A stretch of DNA of 64,000 nt from Microvirga brassicacearum (GTDB lineage: Bacteria > Pseudomonadota > Alphaproteobacteria > Rhizobiales > Beijerinckiaceae), in contig NZ_VCMV01000014.1 of NCBI RefSeq assembly GCF_008757455.1, positions 124,001 through 188,000 of the forward strand, given 5' to 3'. Shown here piece by piece: positions 49,762 to 59,124 of the stretch (position 1 is the first letter of the stretch; every line of letters begins with the position of its first letter). Below the pieces are notes generated by a model, which saw only the letters and a program-made list of their open reading frames with translations, had not been told where the DNA came from and did not search any database. A program made the position numbers and the translations under genes.

Positions 49762-50567
49762 GAACGGGCAGCCGGCTGGTTCAGGACAATGAATCCCCGC
49801 GCCTCAAACAACGGTTTCGCCCTTGGCGATCGCAAGAAAGCAAGAAACGCCGCCGCGTCCGGATGTTTTGAATCGGCCGTGAGCGCGACGGGATAGACAA
49901 TGGGCGGGTGGCTATCGGGCGGGAATGCCGCAACGACCGTCACGCTGGGATCGGACGCCGCATCGCTCCGATAGACAATACCCAGCGGCGCCTCTCCGCG
50001 CGACACCAGCAGCAACGCCGCGCGCACGCTTTCGGCCTGCACGATGCGGCCCTTCACCGCGTCCCATTCGCCCAGATGTTCAAGCGCCGCCCTGCCGTAT
50101 TTTCCGGCCGGAACAGCATCGACGTTGCCCATGGCGAGGTGACCGGATCCAAGCATCGTGGCGATAGAATGGGTTGTCGTCTCGACCCTGGTGTCTTTTG
50201 GCGCGATCAACACAAGGCTGTTTCCCAGCAGGTCGACACGGCTCTCCGCGCGAATGAGCTTTTTGGCGACGGCGTAGATCATCCAGTCCAGATCCGCGGA
50301 CACGAAGAGATCGGCCGGCGCTCCCGCGTCGATCTGCTTCGCCAGCAGATTGCTGGCCGCATAAACGATAGTGGCGGGCTTTCCCGTGTCGCGCTCCCAC
50401 GCACGATTCACGTCGTCCAGCGCGTCCTTCAGGCTGGCCGCGGCGAACACGACGACATTCTTGGGCTGGGCACCTGCCGCGGGTGCGAGGAACGTCAGGC
50501 CAGAAACGACGCCGACGACCCACGCGCGGAGAAGTGAGGAGAGGTTCGAGCCTAGAGACCGCGCCAT
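49758..50567 (-). CDS. modA: Molybdate-binding periplasmic protein ModA
   Basis: 269 residues from ATG 50567, chosen because GGAGG lies five bases ahead and the product starts with a good signal peptide (LLRAWVVGVVSGLTFLAPAAGA). VVFAAASLKDALDDVNRAWE and the Asp/Ser-rich oxyanion pocket of ModA follow, with NVDAVPAGKYGRAAL and ARAALLLVSRGEAPLGIVY-type segments. The 52-base gap to msrQ shows no obvious ModE palindrome. Confidence 0.94.
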   Translation of the reverse strand: MARSLGSNLSSLLRAWVVGVVSGLTFLAPAAGAQPKNVVVFAAASLKDALDDVNRAWERDTGKPATIVYAASNLLAKQIDAGAPADLFVSADLDWMIYAVAKKLIRAESRVDLLGNSLVLIAPKDTRVETTTHSIATMLGSGHLAMGNVDAVPAGKYGRAALEHLGEWDAVKGRIVQAESVRAALLLVSRGEAPLGIVYRSDAASDPSVTVVAAFPPDSHPPIVYPVALTADSKHPDAAAFLAFLRSPRAKPLFEARGFIVLNQPAARS

Positions 50568-50619
50568 GCGATCCTCCGATGCCGAGAGGAGGCGCATCGT
50601 ACCCAATTCACCCGTGCCA

Positions 50620-51258
50620 TCAAGCGGCGCGACGGCGCGGCTGGGGCTTTTTGATCAGCGACCGGATCAGGCGGTATCCGAGCAGCGTCGCTACGATCGC
50701 GGCGTAGACGAGCGGCTCGGGCGGCCAGGATTTCACCACGAGAATGAAATGCAGCGCAGCGCCGATAGCGGCAAGATACACTAATCGGTGCAGCCGCGCC
50801 CAGGCATGGCCGCCCAATTTCCGGACAGAAGCGTTGTTGGAGGTGACCGCAAGCGGGATCAGGATGATGAAGGTCGCCATTCCAACGGTGATGTAGGGCC
50901 GCTTGACGATGTCCGCGACGATCGCCGCCACGTCGAGGCCCTGATCGAGCACCAGATAGGTCAGGAGGTGCAGGCACGCATAGTAGAAGGCCAGGAGGCC
51001 GAGCCCACGCCGATAGCGCAGAAGATTGATCTTGAGGAGTTGCCGCAAGGGTGTGATGGCAAGCGTTGCGATCAAAAAGCGCAAAGCCCACAAGCCAAGC
51101 GATTGTTCGAGATAGCGCATCGGATCGGCGCCGAGCCGATCGTTGATACCCTCATAGAAGAGCCAGACCGCCGGAATGAAACCGACAATGTAGATGGCGA
51201 TCTTCGGCACCTGCGGAAGCGTGAACTTCACCGCCTGCGGTTGGCCCTGCGCTCGCAT
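50620..51258 (-). CDS. msrQ: Heme-binding membrane subunit MsrQ of the MsrPQ methionine sulfoxide reductase
   Basis: 212 residues from ATG 51258, which shares one base with the msrP stop. About six membrane helices of the ferric-reductase-like type, with the conserved His residues in FYYACLHLLTYLVLD, WARLHRLVYLAAIGAALHF. It passes electrons from the quinone pool or flavins to periplasmic MsrP. A longer upstream frame is simply msrP in another frame. Confidence 0.94.
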   Translation of the reverse strand: MRAQGQPQAVKFTLPQVPKIAIYIVGFIPAVWLFYEGINDRLGADPMRYLEQSLGLWALRFLIATLAITPLRQLLKINLLRYRRGLGLLAFYYACLHLLTYLVLDQGLDVAAIVADIVKRPYITVGMATFIILIPLAVTSNNASVRKLGGHAWARLHRLVYLAAIGAALHFILVVKSWPPEPLVYAAIVATLLGYRLIRSLIKKPQPRRRAA

Positions 51259-52202
51259 CAGTAGAACTTTTTCAGGTCCATGCCTGCATAGAGCGAGGCT
51301 ACCTGTTCGGCGTAGCCGTTGAAGAGCACAGTCGGCCGCCTTTTCACGAACAGGCCGCCCTCGCCGATCCGGCGTTCCGTCGCCTGACTCCAGCGTGGAT
51401 GATCGACGGCAGGGTTCACGTTGGCATAAAACCCATATTCGTTCGCTGCCTGCCGGTTCCAGGACGTCGGCGGTTCTTTCTCGACAAAGCTGATCCGGCT
51501 GATGGATTTGATTCCCTTGAATCCATATTTCCAAGGAACGACCAGTCGAATAGGCGCTCCGTTCTGGTTCGGCAGCGTTTCCCCATAAAGGCCGACCGCC
51601 AGAATGGCGAGCGGGTTCATTGCCTCGTCCAGGCGCAACCCTTCAACGTAGGGCCAGTCGAGCACCGGGAAAGCGGATTGCAGGCCCGGCATTTCCTTCG
51701 GCCGGTAGGCGGTCTCGAACGCCACATATTTGGCGCTGCCTTGCGGCTCAACCCTTCGGATCAGGTCCGCGAGCGGAAATCCGACCCAGGGGATCACCAT
51801 CGACCAGCCCTCGACGCACCGCATGCGGTAGATCCGCTCCTCGAGGGCGGAGGATTTGATCAGGTCCTCCAGCGCGTACTCCGCCGGTTTGCCGACGAGT
51901 CCATCGACCTTGATGGTCCAGGGTACAGTCTTGAGCGTGTGGGCATATTTTGCTGGTGCCGCCTTATCGACTCCGAACTCATAGTAGTTGTTGTAGGTGG
52001 TGACATCCTCGCGGCTCGTGACCTTCTCGTCGGTCGAGAAGCGTCCCTTTACGGCCGAGAGCTGTGCTGCGTCCGCTGCTGCGGGCAGCCCGGCGCCGAG
52101 GGCCACCCCGGCAGCCGCGCCCATCAGCTGGCGGCGGTTGAGATAGACCTCGCGCGGCGTGATTTCAGACGGCACGATATCGGCAGCGGGACGGATCAGC
52201 AC
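51258..52202 (-). CDS. msrP: Molybdopterin-containing periplasmic methionine sulfoxide reductase MsrP
   Basis: 314 residues from GTG 52202, with GAGG seven bases ahead; the product begins [16 protein letters not shown] as in related MsrP. The twin-arginine signal ([18 protein letters not shown]) directs the folded Mo-cofactor protein through Tat. The conserved Mo-ligand Cys is in [12 protein letters not shown]. It repairs oxidised Met in periplasmic proteins. An ATG at 52298 would overlap the sugar ABC ATPase stop as ATGA but adds 32 residues before the Tat signal, which is unlikely. Confidence 0.93.
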   Translation of the reverse strand: MLIRPAADIVPSEITPREVYLNRRQLMGAAAGVALGAGLPAAADAAQLSAVKGRFSTDEKVTSREDVTTYNNYYEFGVDKAAPAKYAHTLKTVPWTIKVDGLVGKPAEYALEDLIKSSALEERIYRMRCVEGWSMVIPWVGFPLADLIRRVEPQGSAKYVAFETAYRPKEMPGLQSAFPVLDWPYVEGLRLDEAMNPLAILAVGLYGETLPNQNGAPIRLVVPWKYGFKGIKSISRISFVEKEPPTSWNRQAANEYGFYANVNPAVDHPRWSQATERRIGEGGLFVKRRPTVLFNGYAEQVASLYAGMDLKKFY

Positions 52203-52294
52203 GGCGTAACCTCGCGATTGACGGTCTTCCCATTGGGTTACACCCGAGACAGCCGGCCGTGCCTTCACGTTTACGTTATATTCCCTTTGGGAAA

Positions 52295-53365
52295 TCAAAG
52301 GGTCGCGATGCGCGTCCCGTGCTCGTCGAAAAGGTGCGACTGCTCCGGCACGGGTCGCAGCGCGATCGCATCGCCCGGCCGCAAGGTCACGCGTTCCCGC
52401 AGCACAACGGTGAGGCTTCCGCCCTCCGCCTTGACGATCAAGGTCGTGTCGAGCCCTGTCGGCTCGATGACCGCGACCACCGCGGGGATCGTTCCCGGCG
52501 TCCCGGCGGGTGCGAGCTGCAGATGCTCCGGCCTGATGCCGTATGTCAGCTTGCTACCATTCGCGGCGGGCGGCTGATGGTGGAGGGCGAGAACGGCGCC
52601 GCTCGGTAACGCGAGTCCAGCATCCGACAGGGTTCCGTCGATGAAATTCATCGCGGGAGAACCGATGAAACCCGCGACGAAGCGGTTCCGCGGGCGGTCA
52701 TAAAGCTCCAATGGCGCGCCGACCTGTTCGACGATGCCGTCATGCATCACGACGATCTTGTCGGCCATCGTCATTGCTTCGATCTGGTCGTGCGTCACAT
52801 ACACGGTCGTGGTCTTCAGGCGTTGGTGGAGCTCCTTGATCTCGGCCCGCATGGCAACGCGCAGCTTTGCGTCGAGGTTCGAAAGAGGCTCGTCGAAGAG
52901 GAAAACCTGCGGGTCGCGTACGATAGCCCGCCCCATTGCCACCCGCTGCCGTTGGCCGCCCGACAATTGGCGGGGATAGCGATCAAGCAGATCCGTAAGG
53001 CCAAGCGAGGCGGCCGCATCGCCCACTCGCTTCTGCTGCTCCGCCTTGGGGGCGCCCTTCAGCTTGAGCGAGAACGCCATGTTGTCGGCCACCGTCATGT
53101 GCGGATAGAGCGCGTAGCTCTGGAACACCATGGCGATATCGCGGTTCTTCGGCGGGACGTCGTTGATGAGGCGATCTCCGATGCGGATCTCTCCCGATGT
53201 GACATCCTCCAGCCCCGCGATCATGCGCAGAAGCGTCGACTTTCCGCAGCCGGACGGGCCGACGAGAATGACGAATTCGCCGTCCGCAATGTCGACATCG
53301 ACACCTTTGATGATCGAAACCGGCCCGAAGGATTTCCGGATTTCGCGGATCGACACATTCGCCAT
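52295..53365 (-). CDS. Sugar ABC transporter ATP-binding protein (UgpC/MsmK type)
   Basis: 356 residues from ATG 53365 with GGAG six bases ahead. Walker [10 protein letters not shown] near residue 37, signature [16 protein letters not shown], Walker [16 protein letters not shown], and a C-terminal OB/TOBE regulatory domain (about 240-350). Typical CUT1 ATPase; works with the two permeases and binding protein that follow upstream in the same cluster, separated from them only by nanE. Confidence 0.93.
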   Translation of the reverse strand: MANVSIREIRKSFGPVSIIKGVDVDIADGEFVILVGPSGCGKSTLLRMIAGLEDVTSGEIRIGDRLINDVPPKNRDIAMVFQSYALYPHMTVADNMAFSLKLKGAPKAEQQKRVGDAAASLGLTDLLDRYPRQLSGGQRQRVAMGRAIVRDPQVFLFDEPLSNLDAKLRVAMRAEIKELHQRLKTTTVYVTHDQIEAMTMADKIVVMHDGIVEQVGAPLELYDRPRNRFVAGFIGSPAMNFIDGTLSDAGLALPSGAVLALHHQPPAANGSKLTYGIRPEHLQLAPAGTPGTIPAVVAVIEPTGLDTTLIVKAEGGSLTVVLRERVTLRPGDAIALRPVPEQSHLFDEHGTRIATL

Positions 53366-53398
53366 TTCGTTCTCCGTCAGGGACAGTCCGCTTCCGGG

Positions 53399-54100
53399 TC
53401 AGGAAGCGTCGTCGTTAGGTGCGCTCGCCCAGGGTGCCGCGGCCTCGACAAACTTCCGGGTGATCTCGCGCGGGTTGGTGATCGCCGTACCGACCACCAC
53501 CGCGTGTGCGCCTCGCTTGAACGCCTCCGCGACTAGCTGAGGCGTGTCGAAGCGACCTTCGGCCACCACCGGCCCTTCGCCGATGGCGACCAAGACAGAC
53601 AGAAGCTCGAGGTCAGGCCCGGCATCTCTGCTTGCTGCCGTCTCTTCCGTGTAACCGGACAGGGTCGTGGCGATGTAGGTTGCGCCGGCAGCGCGGGCCG
53701 CCCTGCCCTCCTCGAGCGTGGCGACATCCGCAAAAACCTCCCGTCCGAGCTCCTGCCGGATGCGGGCGATCAACTGATCAACCGGTTCACCATCACGGGG
53801 CCGCCTAGTCGCGTCGACGCCGATGATATCGGCACCGGCCCGCGCAATGCGCGCCGCGGCGCTGAAATTGGGCGTGATGTAGACAGGGAAGCGATCGTCC
53901 CAGACTTTGTCGATGCCGATGATTGGATGCGTGCTGATCGCCCGGATGGCCGCCACGTCCTCGGCGCCGTTCGCCCGAAAGCCCGCGGCACCGCCCGCGG
54001 TCGCGGCGCGGGCCATGGCGGACATGAAGATGGGACCGTGGAGCGGATTATCCGCCCTGGCCTGACAGGAAACGATCAGTGCGCCCTTGGGGATCAACAT
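53399..54100 (-). CDS. nanE: Putative N-acylglucosamine-6-phosphate 2-epimerase NanE
   Basis: TIM-barrel epimerase that converts ManNAc-6-phosphate to GlcNAc-6-phosphate. 233 residues from ATG 54100 with AGGAGA ahead. LIVSCQARADNPLHGP, GFRANGAEDVAAIR, PIIGIDK, IIGVDATRRPRDGE, ADVATLEEGRAARAAGATYIATTLSGYT and VVAEGRFDTPQ are the NanE motifs. No NanK kinase or NanA lyase of clear type is linked, so the imported sugar may be a phosphorylatable amino sugar other than sialic acid. Confidence 0.92.
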   Translation of the reverse strand: MLIPKGALIVSCQARADNPLHGPIFMSAMARAATAGGAAGFRANGAEDVAAIRAISTHPIIGIDKVWDDRFPVYITPNFSAAARIARAGADIIGVDATRRPRDGEPVDQLIARIRQELGREVFADVATLEEGRAARAAGATYIATTLSGYTEETAASRDAGPDLELLSVLVAIGEGPVVAEGRFDTPQLVAEAFKRGAHAVVVGTAITNPREITRKFVEAAAPWASAPNDDAS

Positions 54101-54110
54101 GCGACGTCTC

Positions 54111-54953
54111 CTACTTCACGGCTCCGGCTGTCATGCCCTGAATAAACTGGCGTGACAACGCGATGTAGAGAAGCGTGATGGGGGCGGCCGCAATCGTGAG
54201 ACCGGCAAACAGCATGCCCCAATCGGTGGTATACTCACCCATGAAGGTCGTCAAACCCTGCGGCAGCGTCTTGTAGGCGTCTGTCTGGATGAACACGAGC
54301 GGGAAAAAGAAGTCATTCCAGATCGGCACCGCGTTCTGGATCGCCGCAATGGCCATGGGCGGCAGTGCCAGGGGCAGCATCACCGACCACATAATCCGCG
54401 GCTCGGACGCCCCGTCGATCCGCGCCGCATCCTCCAATTCGGCCGGCAGCGAGCGCAGGAACCCCGCCATGATGAACACGGCCGATGGCAACCCGATGGC
54501 CGTGTAGGTGACGATCAGGCTCCAACGGCTGTCCAGCAGGCTCAGGTCCCGCAGCAGAATGAACAGCGGGATGACCGCAAGCTTCAGCGGCAGCATCAGC
54601 CCGGCAAGAAAGAACAGCAGAATGAAAGTGTTCGTGCGCGACTCGTATCGAGCAATCGCATACCCCGCCATCGTGCCGAGCACGATAATGAGGACGATGG
54701 ACGTGCCGGTGACGACGATCGAATTCATGAAATAGGTTGGCATCGAGGTCTCGCCGAGCACGCGCGCGAAGTTCTGAACCTGCGTGAAATTCGGAATCGC
54801 AAACGGATGCTCGAAGATTTCAGCCGTGCTCTTGAAGGCCGAAAAGATCATCACGACTACGGGATAGAGCATGATGAACGAGTTCGCGATCAGCACGATC
54901 TGCACCAGAAACGCGAACGAGATGGGCCGGGACGAGGCGGGAGCGGTGCTCAA
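54111..54953 (-). CDS. Sugar ABC transporter permease (CUT1, MalG/UgpE type)
   Basis: 280 residues from TTG 54953, which overlaps the stop of the upstream permease (TTGA) and has GGGAG eight bases ahead. A GTG at 54980 is the alternative and lacks a Shine-Dalgarno. Six membrane segments; EAA loop ELEDAARIDGASEPRIMWSVMLPL in its usual place. Confidence 0.92.
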   Translation of the reverse strand: MSTAPASSRPISFAFLVQIVLIANSFIMLYPVVVMIFSAFKSTAEIFEHPFAIPNFTQVQNFARVLGETSMPTYFMNSIVVTGTSIVLIIVLGTMAGYAIARYESRTNTFILLFFLAGLMLPLKLAVIPLFILLRDLSLLDSRWSLIVTYTAIGLPSAVFIMAGFLRSLPAELEDAARIDGASEPRIMWSVMLPLALPPMAIAAIQNAVPIWNDFFFPLVFIQTDAYKTLPQGLTTFMGEYTTDWGMLFAGLTIAAAPITLLYIALSRQFIQGMTAGAVK

Positions 54954-55882
54954 AACTGAATCTCCCGACGCCGCAGCCACAAAGTGAGCATCGAGGCGAA
55001 AACGACGATGAAGAGGAAGATCAGCGTCGCAAGAGCCGACCCTTCGCCGAAATTCTGGATGCTCGCGCTCTGATTGCCGAAAGCCGTGCGGTAGAACACA
55101 AGGCCGAGCACATCGGTGTTCCCGAACGGCGATCCATCAAGCCCGGCCATTACGTAAGGAATTTCGAACCAGTTGAACGCGCCGATGAACAACAGGGTGA
55201 ACAGGATCGTCGTGCTGGGAGCAACGAGCGGCCAGATGATGGACTTGAGAAGTTGCCACTCGCTCGTGCCGTCGAGGCGCGCGGCCTCGATAATCTCAGA
55301 GGGGATGCGCTGCATGCCCGCGAGGTAGACCAGCGTCGGGAACCCGATGAAATGCCACGCATTGGCGAGGATCAACGCCCCGAGCGCGGTCGACGGATCG
55401 CCAAGCCAGGGCCTGGCGAAAGCGCCGAGCCCGACCGAAAGCAGCGCCTGGTTCACGAGGCCGAAATTCGGGTTGAGAAAGAGTTTCCAGAGGAAGCCCA
55501 CGATGATCGTGGAAAGAACCACCGGCACGAACACGGCAACGCGATGAAACCGGAAGCCGAACGGCTCCTTGTAGAGCAGCCAGGCCAGCAGGAACCCGCC
55601 GCCATTCTGGATGATCATCAGGGCAATAAGCGCCTGAACGTTGTTCAGAAACGCGTTCCACACCACCGGCGCCATGGTGGCGCCAAACAGCACGTCGCGG
55701 AAATTTGCCAGACCGATAAACTCGCCGCGCGCCAGCCCGCGCCATTCATAGAACGCATAAGCGAAGGCCGACAGGATCGGATACACCACGAACAGCGACA
55801 TGAAGACGATCGGCGGGAGGACGAGAAAAGCCACCCAACTGCGATGCTTCAGCGTGCGGGCCTGTTTCGGCGAGACGGGCAT
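54950..55882 (-). CDS. Sugar ABC transporter permease (CUT1, MalF/UgpA type)
   Basis: 310 residues from ATG 55882 (MPVSPKQARTLKHRS). Six membrane helices and the EAA motif EIIEAARLDGTSEWQLLKSIIWPL. The frame stays open further upstream across a hairpin and into the binding-protein gene's 3' flank, but that part has no permease-like sequence. Confidence 0.92.
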   Translation of the reverse strand: MPVSPKQARTLKHRSWVAFLVLPPIVFMSLFVVYPILSAFAYAFYEWRGLARGEFIGLANFRDVLFGATMAPVVWNAFLNNVQALIALMIIQNGGGFLLAWLLYKEPFGFRFHRVAVFVPVVLSTIIVGFLWKLFLNPNFGLVNQALLSVGLGAFARPWLGDPSTALGALILANAWHFIGFPTLVYLAGMQRIPSEIIEAARLDGTSEWQLLKSIIWPLVAPSTTILFTLLFIGAFNWFEIPYVMAGLDGSPFGNTDVLGLVFYRTAFGNQSASIQNFGEGSALATLIFLFIVVFASMLTLWLRRREIQF

Positions 55883-55987
55883 GGGCTGAGCCTTGAAAGC
55901 GTGATCCGGCGGAGGGCACCGGTTCGACGTAGAAACGGCAAAACAATCCTTCCGAGCGGGCTTGAGTTTCGATGAAACGAACCAGCA

Positions 55988-56020
55988 CGAAGAAAGGCGG
56001 CGAGCCCATGCCCGCCGCCT
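55988..56020 (-). terminator. Hairpin after the sugar-binding protein gene, probable attenuating terminator
   Basis: On the minus strand AGGCGGCG (56020-56013) pairs with CGCCGCCT (56002-55995) around a 10-base loop, followed by TTCTTCG. It starts nine bases after the binding-protein stop and about 106 bases before the permease start. Such hairpins let binding proteins be made in excess over permeases. Confidence 0.65.
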
Positions 56021-56028
56021 CAAGGATG

Positions 56029-57276
56029 TTACTTCTGGAACGGCTTGTAGTAGGTCGCGATACCCTTGTTGATCTCGGCCGCGGCCTGCTCCGGCGTCTG
56101 CTGTCCGGCGAGCATTTTCTGCACATTCGACTGCAGCAGAACCGATCCGCTCGGCTCCTGATAACGGAAGCGCACGAGCATGAGATAGGACATCGAGTTG
56201 TCGGCCAGCTTCGCCACTTCCTGGGTCAGCGGATCCTCGATCTTGATGCCCTTGATCGGCGACAGATTCTTGAGCGCGTTCGTGAAGGCAGTGCCGTATT
56301 CGGGCGTTGCAAGGAAGCGCACGAATTTGAGCGCCGCGTCCGTCTTGTCCGACTTGGCGTTGACCGCGTATCCGCCATCGTAATAGCGCGCGATCAGCCG
56401 CTCATCGCCCGGCTTTGCCACCGGCGAAGCGAAGACGCCGAGATCGAGAGCGGGGTTTTGCGCCTTGAAGTTCGCGACCTCGAAGGACCCGCCCGCAAAC
56501 ATCGCCGCGCGACCTGCCGCAAAGAGTTGCTGCGAAGACGCATAATCGACGCCGATGAAATTCGGCGCGAAGTACTGGCTGATGTCCTTGAGCTTCGAGA
56601 GAGCGTTGACATAACGCGGATCGGTGAAATTCGCCTTGCCCGACGCGATGTCCTCCTCGAACTGTTTGCCGAGCATCGACGAGAGCAGGGCCGCCACAAT
56701 CGTCTCGTTCTGCCACGCGGTCGCGGTGCCGTTGGCAAACGGCGTGACGTTCTTCGCCTTCAGCGCCGCACTCAGCGCGATCAATTCATCCCAGGTCTGT
56801 GGCGGCTTGACGCCCGCGTCAGCGAAGATCTTCTTGTTGTAGATGACCAACATGGTTTGCGTCGCAAACGGCACCGCATAGACCTTGCCGTCGGAGCGCA
56901 AAGTCTCTGCCGCGAGCGCCGGCTCCGGGAAATTTGCAAGCTCAGGCACAGTCTGCTTGTCGAGCGCCAGCAGGTAGCCCGGCGCCGCGATCGTCTCGAG
57001 ATTTCCATAGGCACGAGCCTGGATGACGTCCGGGCCACGGCCGGCAGCGAGCGCGGTGGACAGGATGGTCTGGTAGTTTTCAGGTGCGTAGGTTTCGAAC
57101 TTTACCGAAATCTCCGGCTCTTTCTCCTGAAACTTCTTGATGATTTCGTTGTAGAAAGCCTTGTCTTCCTGCCGCCAACTCCAGAAGGTCAGCTCGGTCT
57201 TGGCCATCGCGGCACCGGCCGAGAGAAGATAGCCGCCCATGGCGACGCCCATCATCATTCGTCTTGTCAATTTCAT
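56029..57276 (-). CDS. Sugar ABC transporter substrate-binding protein (family 1)
   Basis: 415 residues from ATG 57276 (MKLTRRMMMGVAMGG), with GGGAG six bases ahead. Signal peptide with two Arg at residues 5-6 and a cleavage region GAAMAK. KTELTFWSWRQEDKAFYNEIIKKF, ALAAGRGPDVIQARAYGN, PFATQTMLVIYNKKIFADAG and AAMFAGGSFEVANF match CUT1 binding proteins. The ligand is not predictable from sequence. Confidence 0.92.
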   Translation of the reverse strand: MKLTRRMMMGVAMGGYLLSAGAAMAKTELTFWSWRQEDKAFYNEIIKKFQEKEPEISVKFETYAPENYQTILSTALAAGRGPDVIQARAYGNLETIAAPGYLLALDKQTVPELANFPEPALAAETLRSDGKVYAVPFATQTMLVIYNKKIFADAGVKPPQTWDELIALSAALKAKNVTPFANGTATAWQNETIVAALLSSMLGKQFEEDIASGKANFTDPRYVNALSKLKDISQYFAPNFIGVDYASSQQLFAAGRAAMFAGGSFEVANFKAQNPALDLGVFASPVAKPGDERLIARYYDGGYAVNAKSDKTDAALKFVRFLATPEYGTAFTNALKNLSPIKGIKIEDPLTQEVAKLADNSMSYLMLVRFRYQEPSGSVLLQSNVQKMLAGQQTPEQAAAEINKGIATYYKPFQK

Positions 57277-57351
57277 CGTCAGCTCCCTCATTGTTGCAGT
57301 CTCCTCCGTCACACCGCCAGCCGGTCTTTGCCTTGCTGTCCGGAATTCAAT

Positions 57352-58218
57352 TTACGCTTCCACTTCGAGCACCAGAACCGTGGCGTCATCGTGCGTTTTA
57401 ACACGCGGAAAGTTGGCCGCCATGCTGTCCCGGCGCTCGAGATCTCGCAACTCTGCCATCAGGCTGGCTCCCCTGCCCTCCGCGAGGGCGGCATACAGGT
57501 CGGCATCCGTATAGGCGCCGAACACATCGGTGAGCCGCATGAATCCGTCGGTGGCGAGAACAACGGGCTGGCCGGGTTTGATCCTCGCCTCAAAGGTCAG
57601 TTCGCGCCCCGCCCAGGGTCGTTGGGGCTGGACCACCCAATATCCGTCCGGGCGATTGAGCTGCCGGCGATTTTCAAGAATTTGCAGCCTGACCGCCTCC
57701 GGCAGGAGCCCCGGTTCCGACCGGCCTGAGAGGTCCAGAGAGGCCAATGTGCGTTTCTCGAATGGCTTTGCCCGCTCGTCGGTCCAGCGGACGATGCCGC
57801 CTGCCGTCGGCACGAGGGCCACCACGTCGCCAAGCAAAGCCCCATGAAGAAGGAGCCCTTCGCTATCGGCCAGGAGCGCGAGCAGCCCGAGGCAGGCCGC
57901 CGGGCCTGGATCGGCGTCCGGGATCGCCGGCGCGAGGCCTTGAAAAGCGGCCGCCACCGCCGATTCGAGTGTCGCCAGGACCGCGCCGATGGAGGTTCCT
58001 GCAACCGTCAGTCGGCTGAGGCTCGCGCCGATAGTGTTGGCAAGCCATGCGGCATCGCTAGGCCCCGGGGTTGCTTTCCCGCCGGAAACCCCCGTCGCGC
58101 CATCGACGATCCACCCATACCCTGCATGCAGACCACACAGATCCTCGTTGACACGGGATCCGGGGTCCGACTGCCGGTAAAGGGACCGGAAGTGCCTATG
58201 AGGACCAGTTTCGCTCAC
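57352..58218 (-). CDS. PP2C-like protein phosphatase heading the sugar/NanE cluster
   Basis: 288 residues. GTG 58218 is the only start candidate between an in-frame TGA upstream and the domain. Metal-binding PP2C motifs are present: SRVNEDLCG near residue 24, GWIVDGATGV near 37, LLGDVVALV, VVLATDGFMRLTD near 220 and HDDATVLVLEV at the C-terminus. It is a compact soluble domain without sensor or membrane parts. It precedes the sugar-binding protein gene by 75 bases. Its target is unknown; a phosphoprotein or a small phosphorylated molecule are both possible. No kinase gene is nearby. Confidence 0.85.
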   Translation of the reverse strand: MSETGPHRHFRSLYRQSDPGSRVNEDLCGLHAGYGWIVDGATGVSGGKATPGPSDAAWLANTIGASLSRLTVAGTSIGAVLATLESAVAAAFQGLAPAIPDADPGPAACLGLLALLADSEGLLLHGALLGDVVALVPTAGGIVRWTDERAKPFEKRTLASLDLSGRSEPGLLPEAVRLQILENRRQLNRPDGYWVVQPQRPWAGRELTFEARIKPGQPVVLATDGFMRLTDVFGAYTDADLYAALAEGRGASLMAELRDLERRDSMAANFPRVKTHDDATVLVLEVEA

Positions 58219-58261
58219 GCTTAACTGGTCTCATATTGGTCGCACGCTGTCCATAGTGGTC
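58203..58261 (-). promoter_or_regulatory. TGGTC half-site cluster and inverted repeat at the start of the PP2C gene
   Basis: GACCAGTT (58203-58210) and AACTGGTC (58223-58230) form a perfect 8-base inverted repeat with a 12-base centre that contains the GTG start codon. Further TGGTC copies start at 58237 and 58257. TGGTC half-sites are typical of FadR-type GntR regulators. The same repeat could fold in mRNA and hold the start codon in its loop. No regulator gene is encoded close by. Confidence 0.5.
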
Positions 58262-58327
58262 TTAGGTGCTTTTCAACACCATTCAGATGCCGCTCGCGCC
58301 AAATCAGCCCAGAAAGCGCCCCTTCGC

Positions 58328-58888
58328 CTAGTGCTCTTTGTCGACGACTGCGGACATCCGATCGACGAAAGCAATGCCCAGAGCGGAAAGGATGAAGACG
58401 GTATGGATGACGGTCTGCAGGATGACCCCCGTTTCCGTGTAATTGGTTTTGCCCGCCATTCCGATATTTCCCGCCTCGATGAAGGTCCGGAGCAGGTGGA
58501 TCGACGAGATGCCGATGATGGCCATCGCCAGCTTGATCTTCAGTACGCTGGCGTTCACGTGGCCAAGCCATTCCGGCTGATCCGGATGTCCGTGGAGCTG
58601 CAGTCGCGACACGAACGTCTCGTAGCCGCCGATGATGACCATCATGAGCAGGTTCGAGATCATCACGACGTCGATCAGGCCCAGGACCAGCAGCATGATC
58701 TGCTGCTCGGAAAAATTCGCCGCGTGCGTCACGAGGTGCCAGAGTTCCTTCAGGAACAAGAACACATAGACGCCTTGCGCCACTATAAGGCCGAGATAAA
58801 GCGGCAACTGAAGCCAGCGCGAGCTGAAGATGAGCGCAGGCAGCGGCCTCAAGGGTGACGCCATAGGGGGTTTGCGGAGTTGCGACAT
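58328..58888 (-). CDS. YqhA-family (UPF0114) membrane protein
   Basis: 186 residues from ATG 58888 (MSQLRKPPMASPLRP); an ATG eight codons later is possible. Three to four membrane helices (LYLGLIVAQGVYVFLFL, IMLLVLGLIDVVMISNLLMMVIIGGYETFVSRL, TVIHTVFILSALGIAFVDRM). The YETFVSR and HPDQPEWL-type segments match YqhA. Function unknown. A divergent promoter region of about 230 bases separates it from the DapA-like gene. Confidence 0.85.
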   Translation of the reverse strand: MSQLRKPPMASPLRPLPALIFSSRWLQLPLYLGLIVAQGVYVFLFLKELWHLVTHAANFSEQQIMLLVLGLIDVVMISNLLMMVIIGGYETFVSRLQLHGHPDQPEWLGHVNASVLKIKLAMAIIGISSIHLLRTFIEAGNIGMAGKTNYTETGVILQTVIHTVFILSALGIAFVDRMSAVVDKEH

Positions 58889-59124
58889 GTGAGGTTTTCC
58901 AGCGAGAACGGCTGAGACAGCCGGACAATAAGGACTGCCCCTACACGCCTTTTGGCCGATGGTGAAGCAACGTCGATTCAACCACCCGCTGCAACTCGCT
59001 CCGCGCCGTTATCTTTATTATCCTCCCATACGGTGCCTGAGCGCATGATCGAGGCGGCAAGCAGCCCTTTTTCTGGCGAGCCAAACATGTCATGTGCTCC
59101 CAGATTCAAACCGTGAGAAAACGA

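Noticed and set aside
50568-50619. Possible ModE operator before modA
   Set aside because: No palindrome of the ModE type is visible in the 52-base gap.
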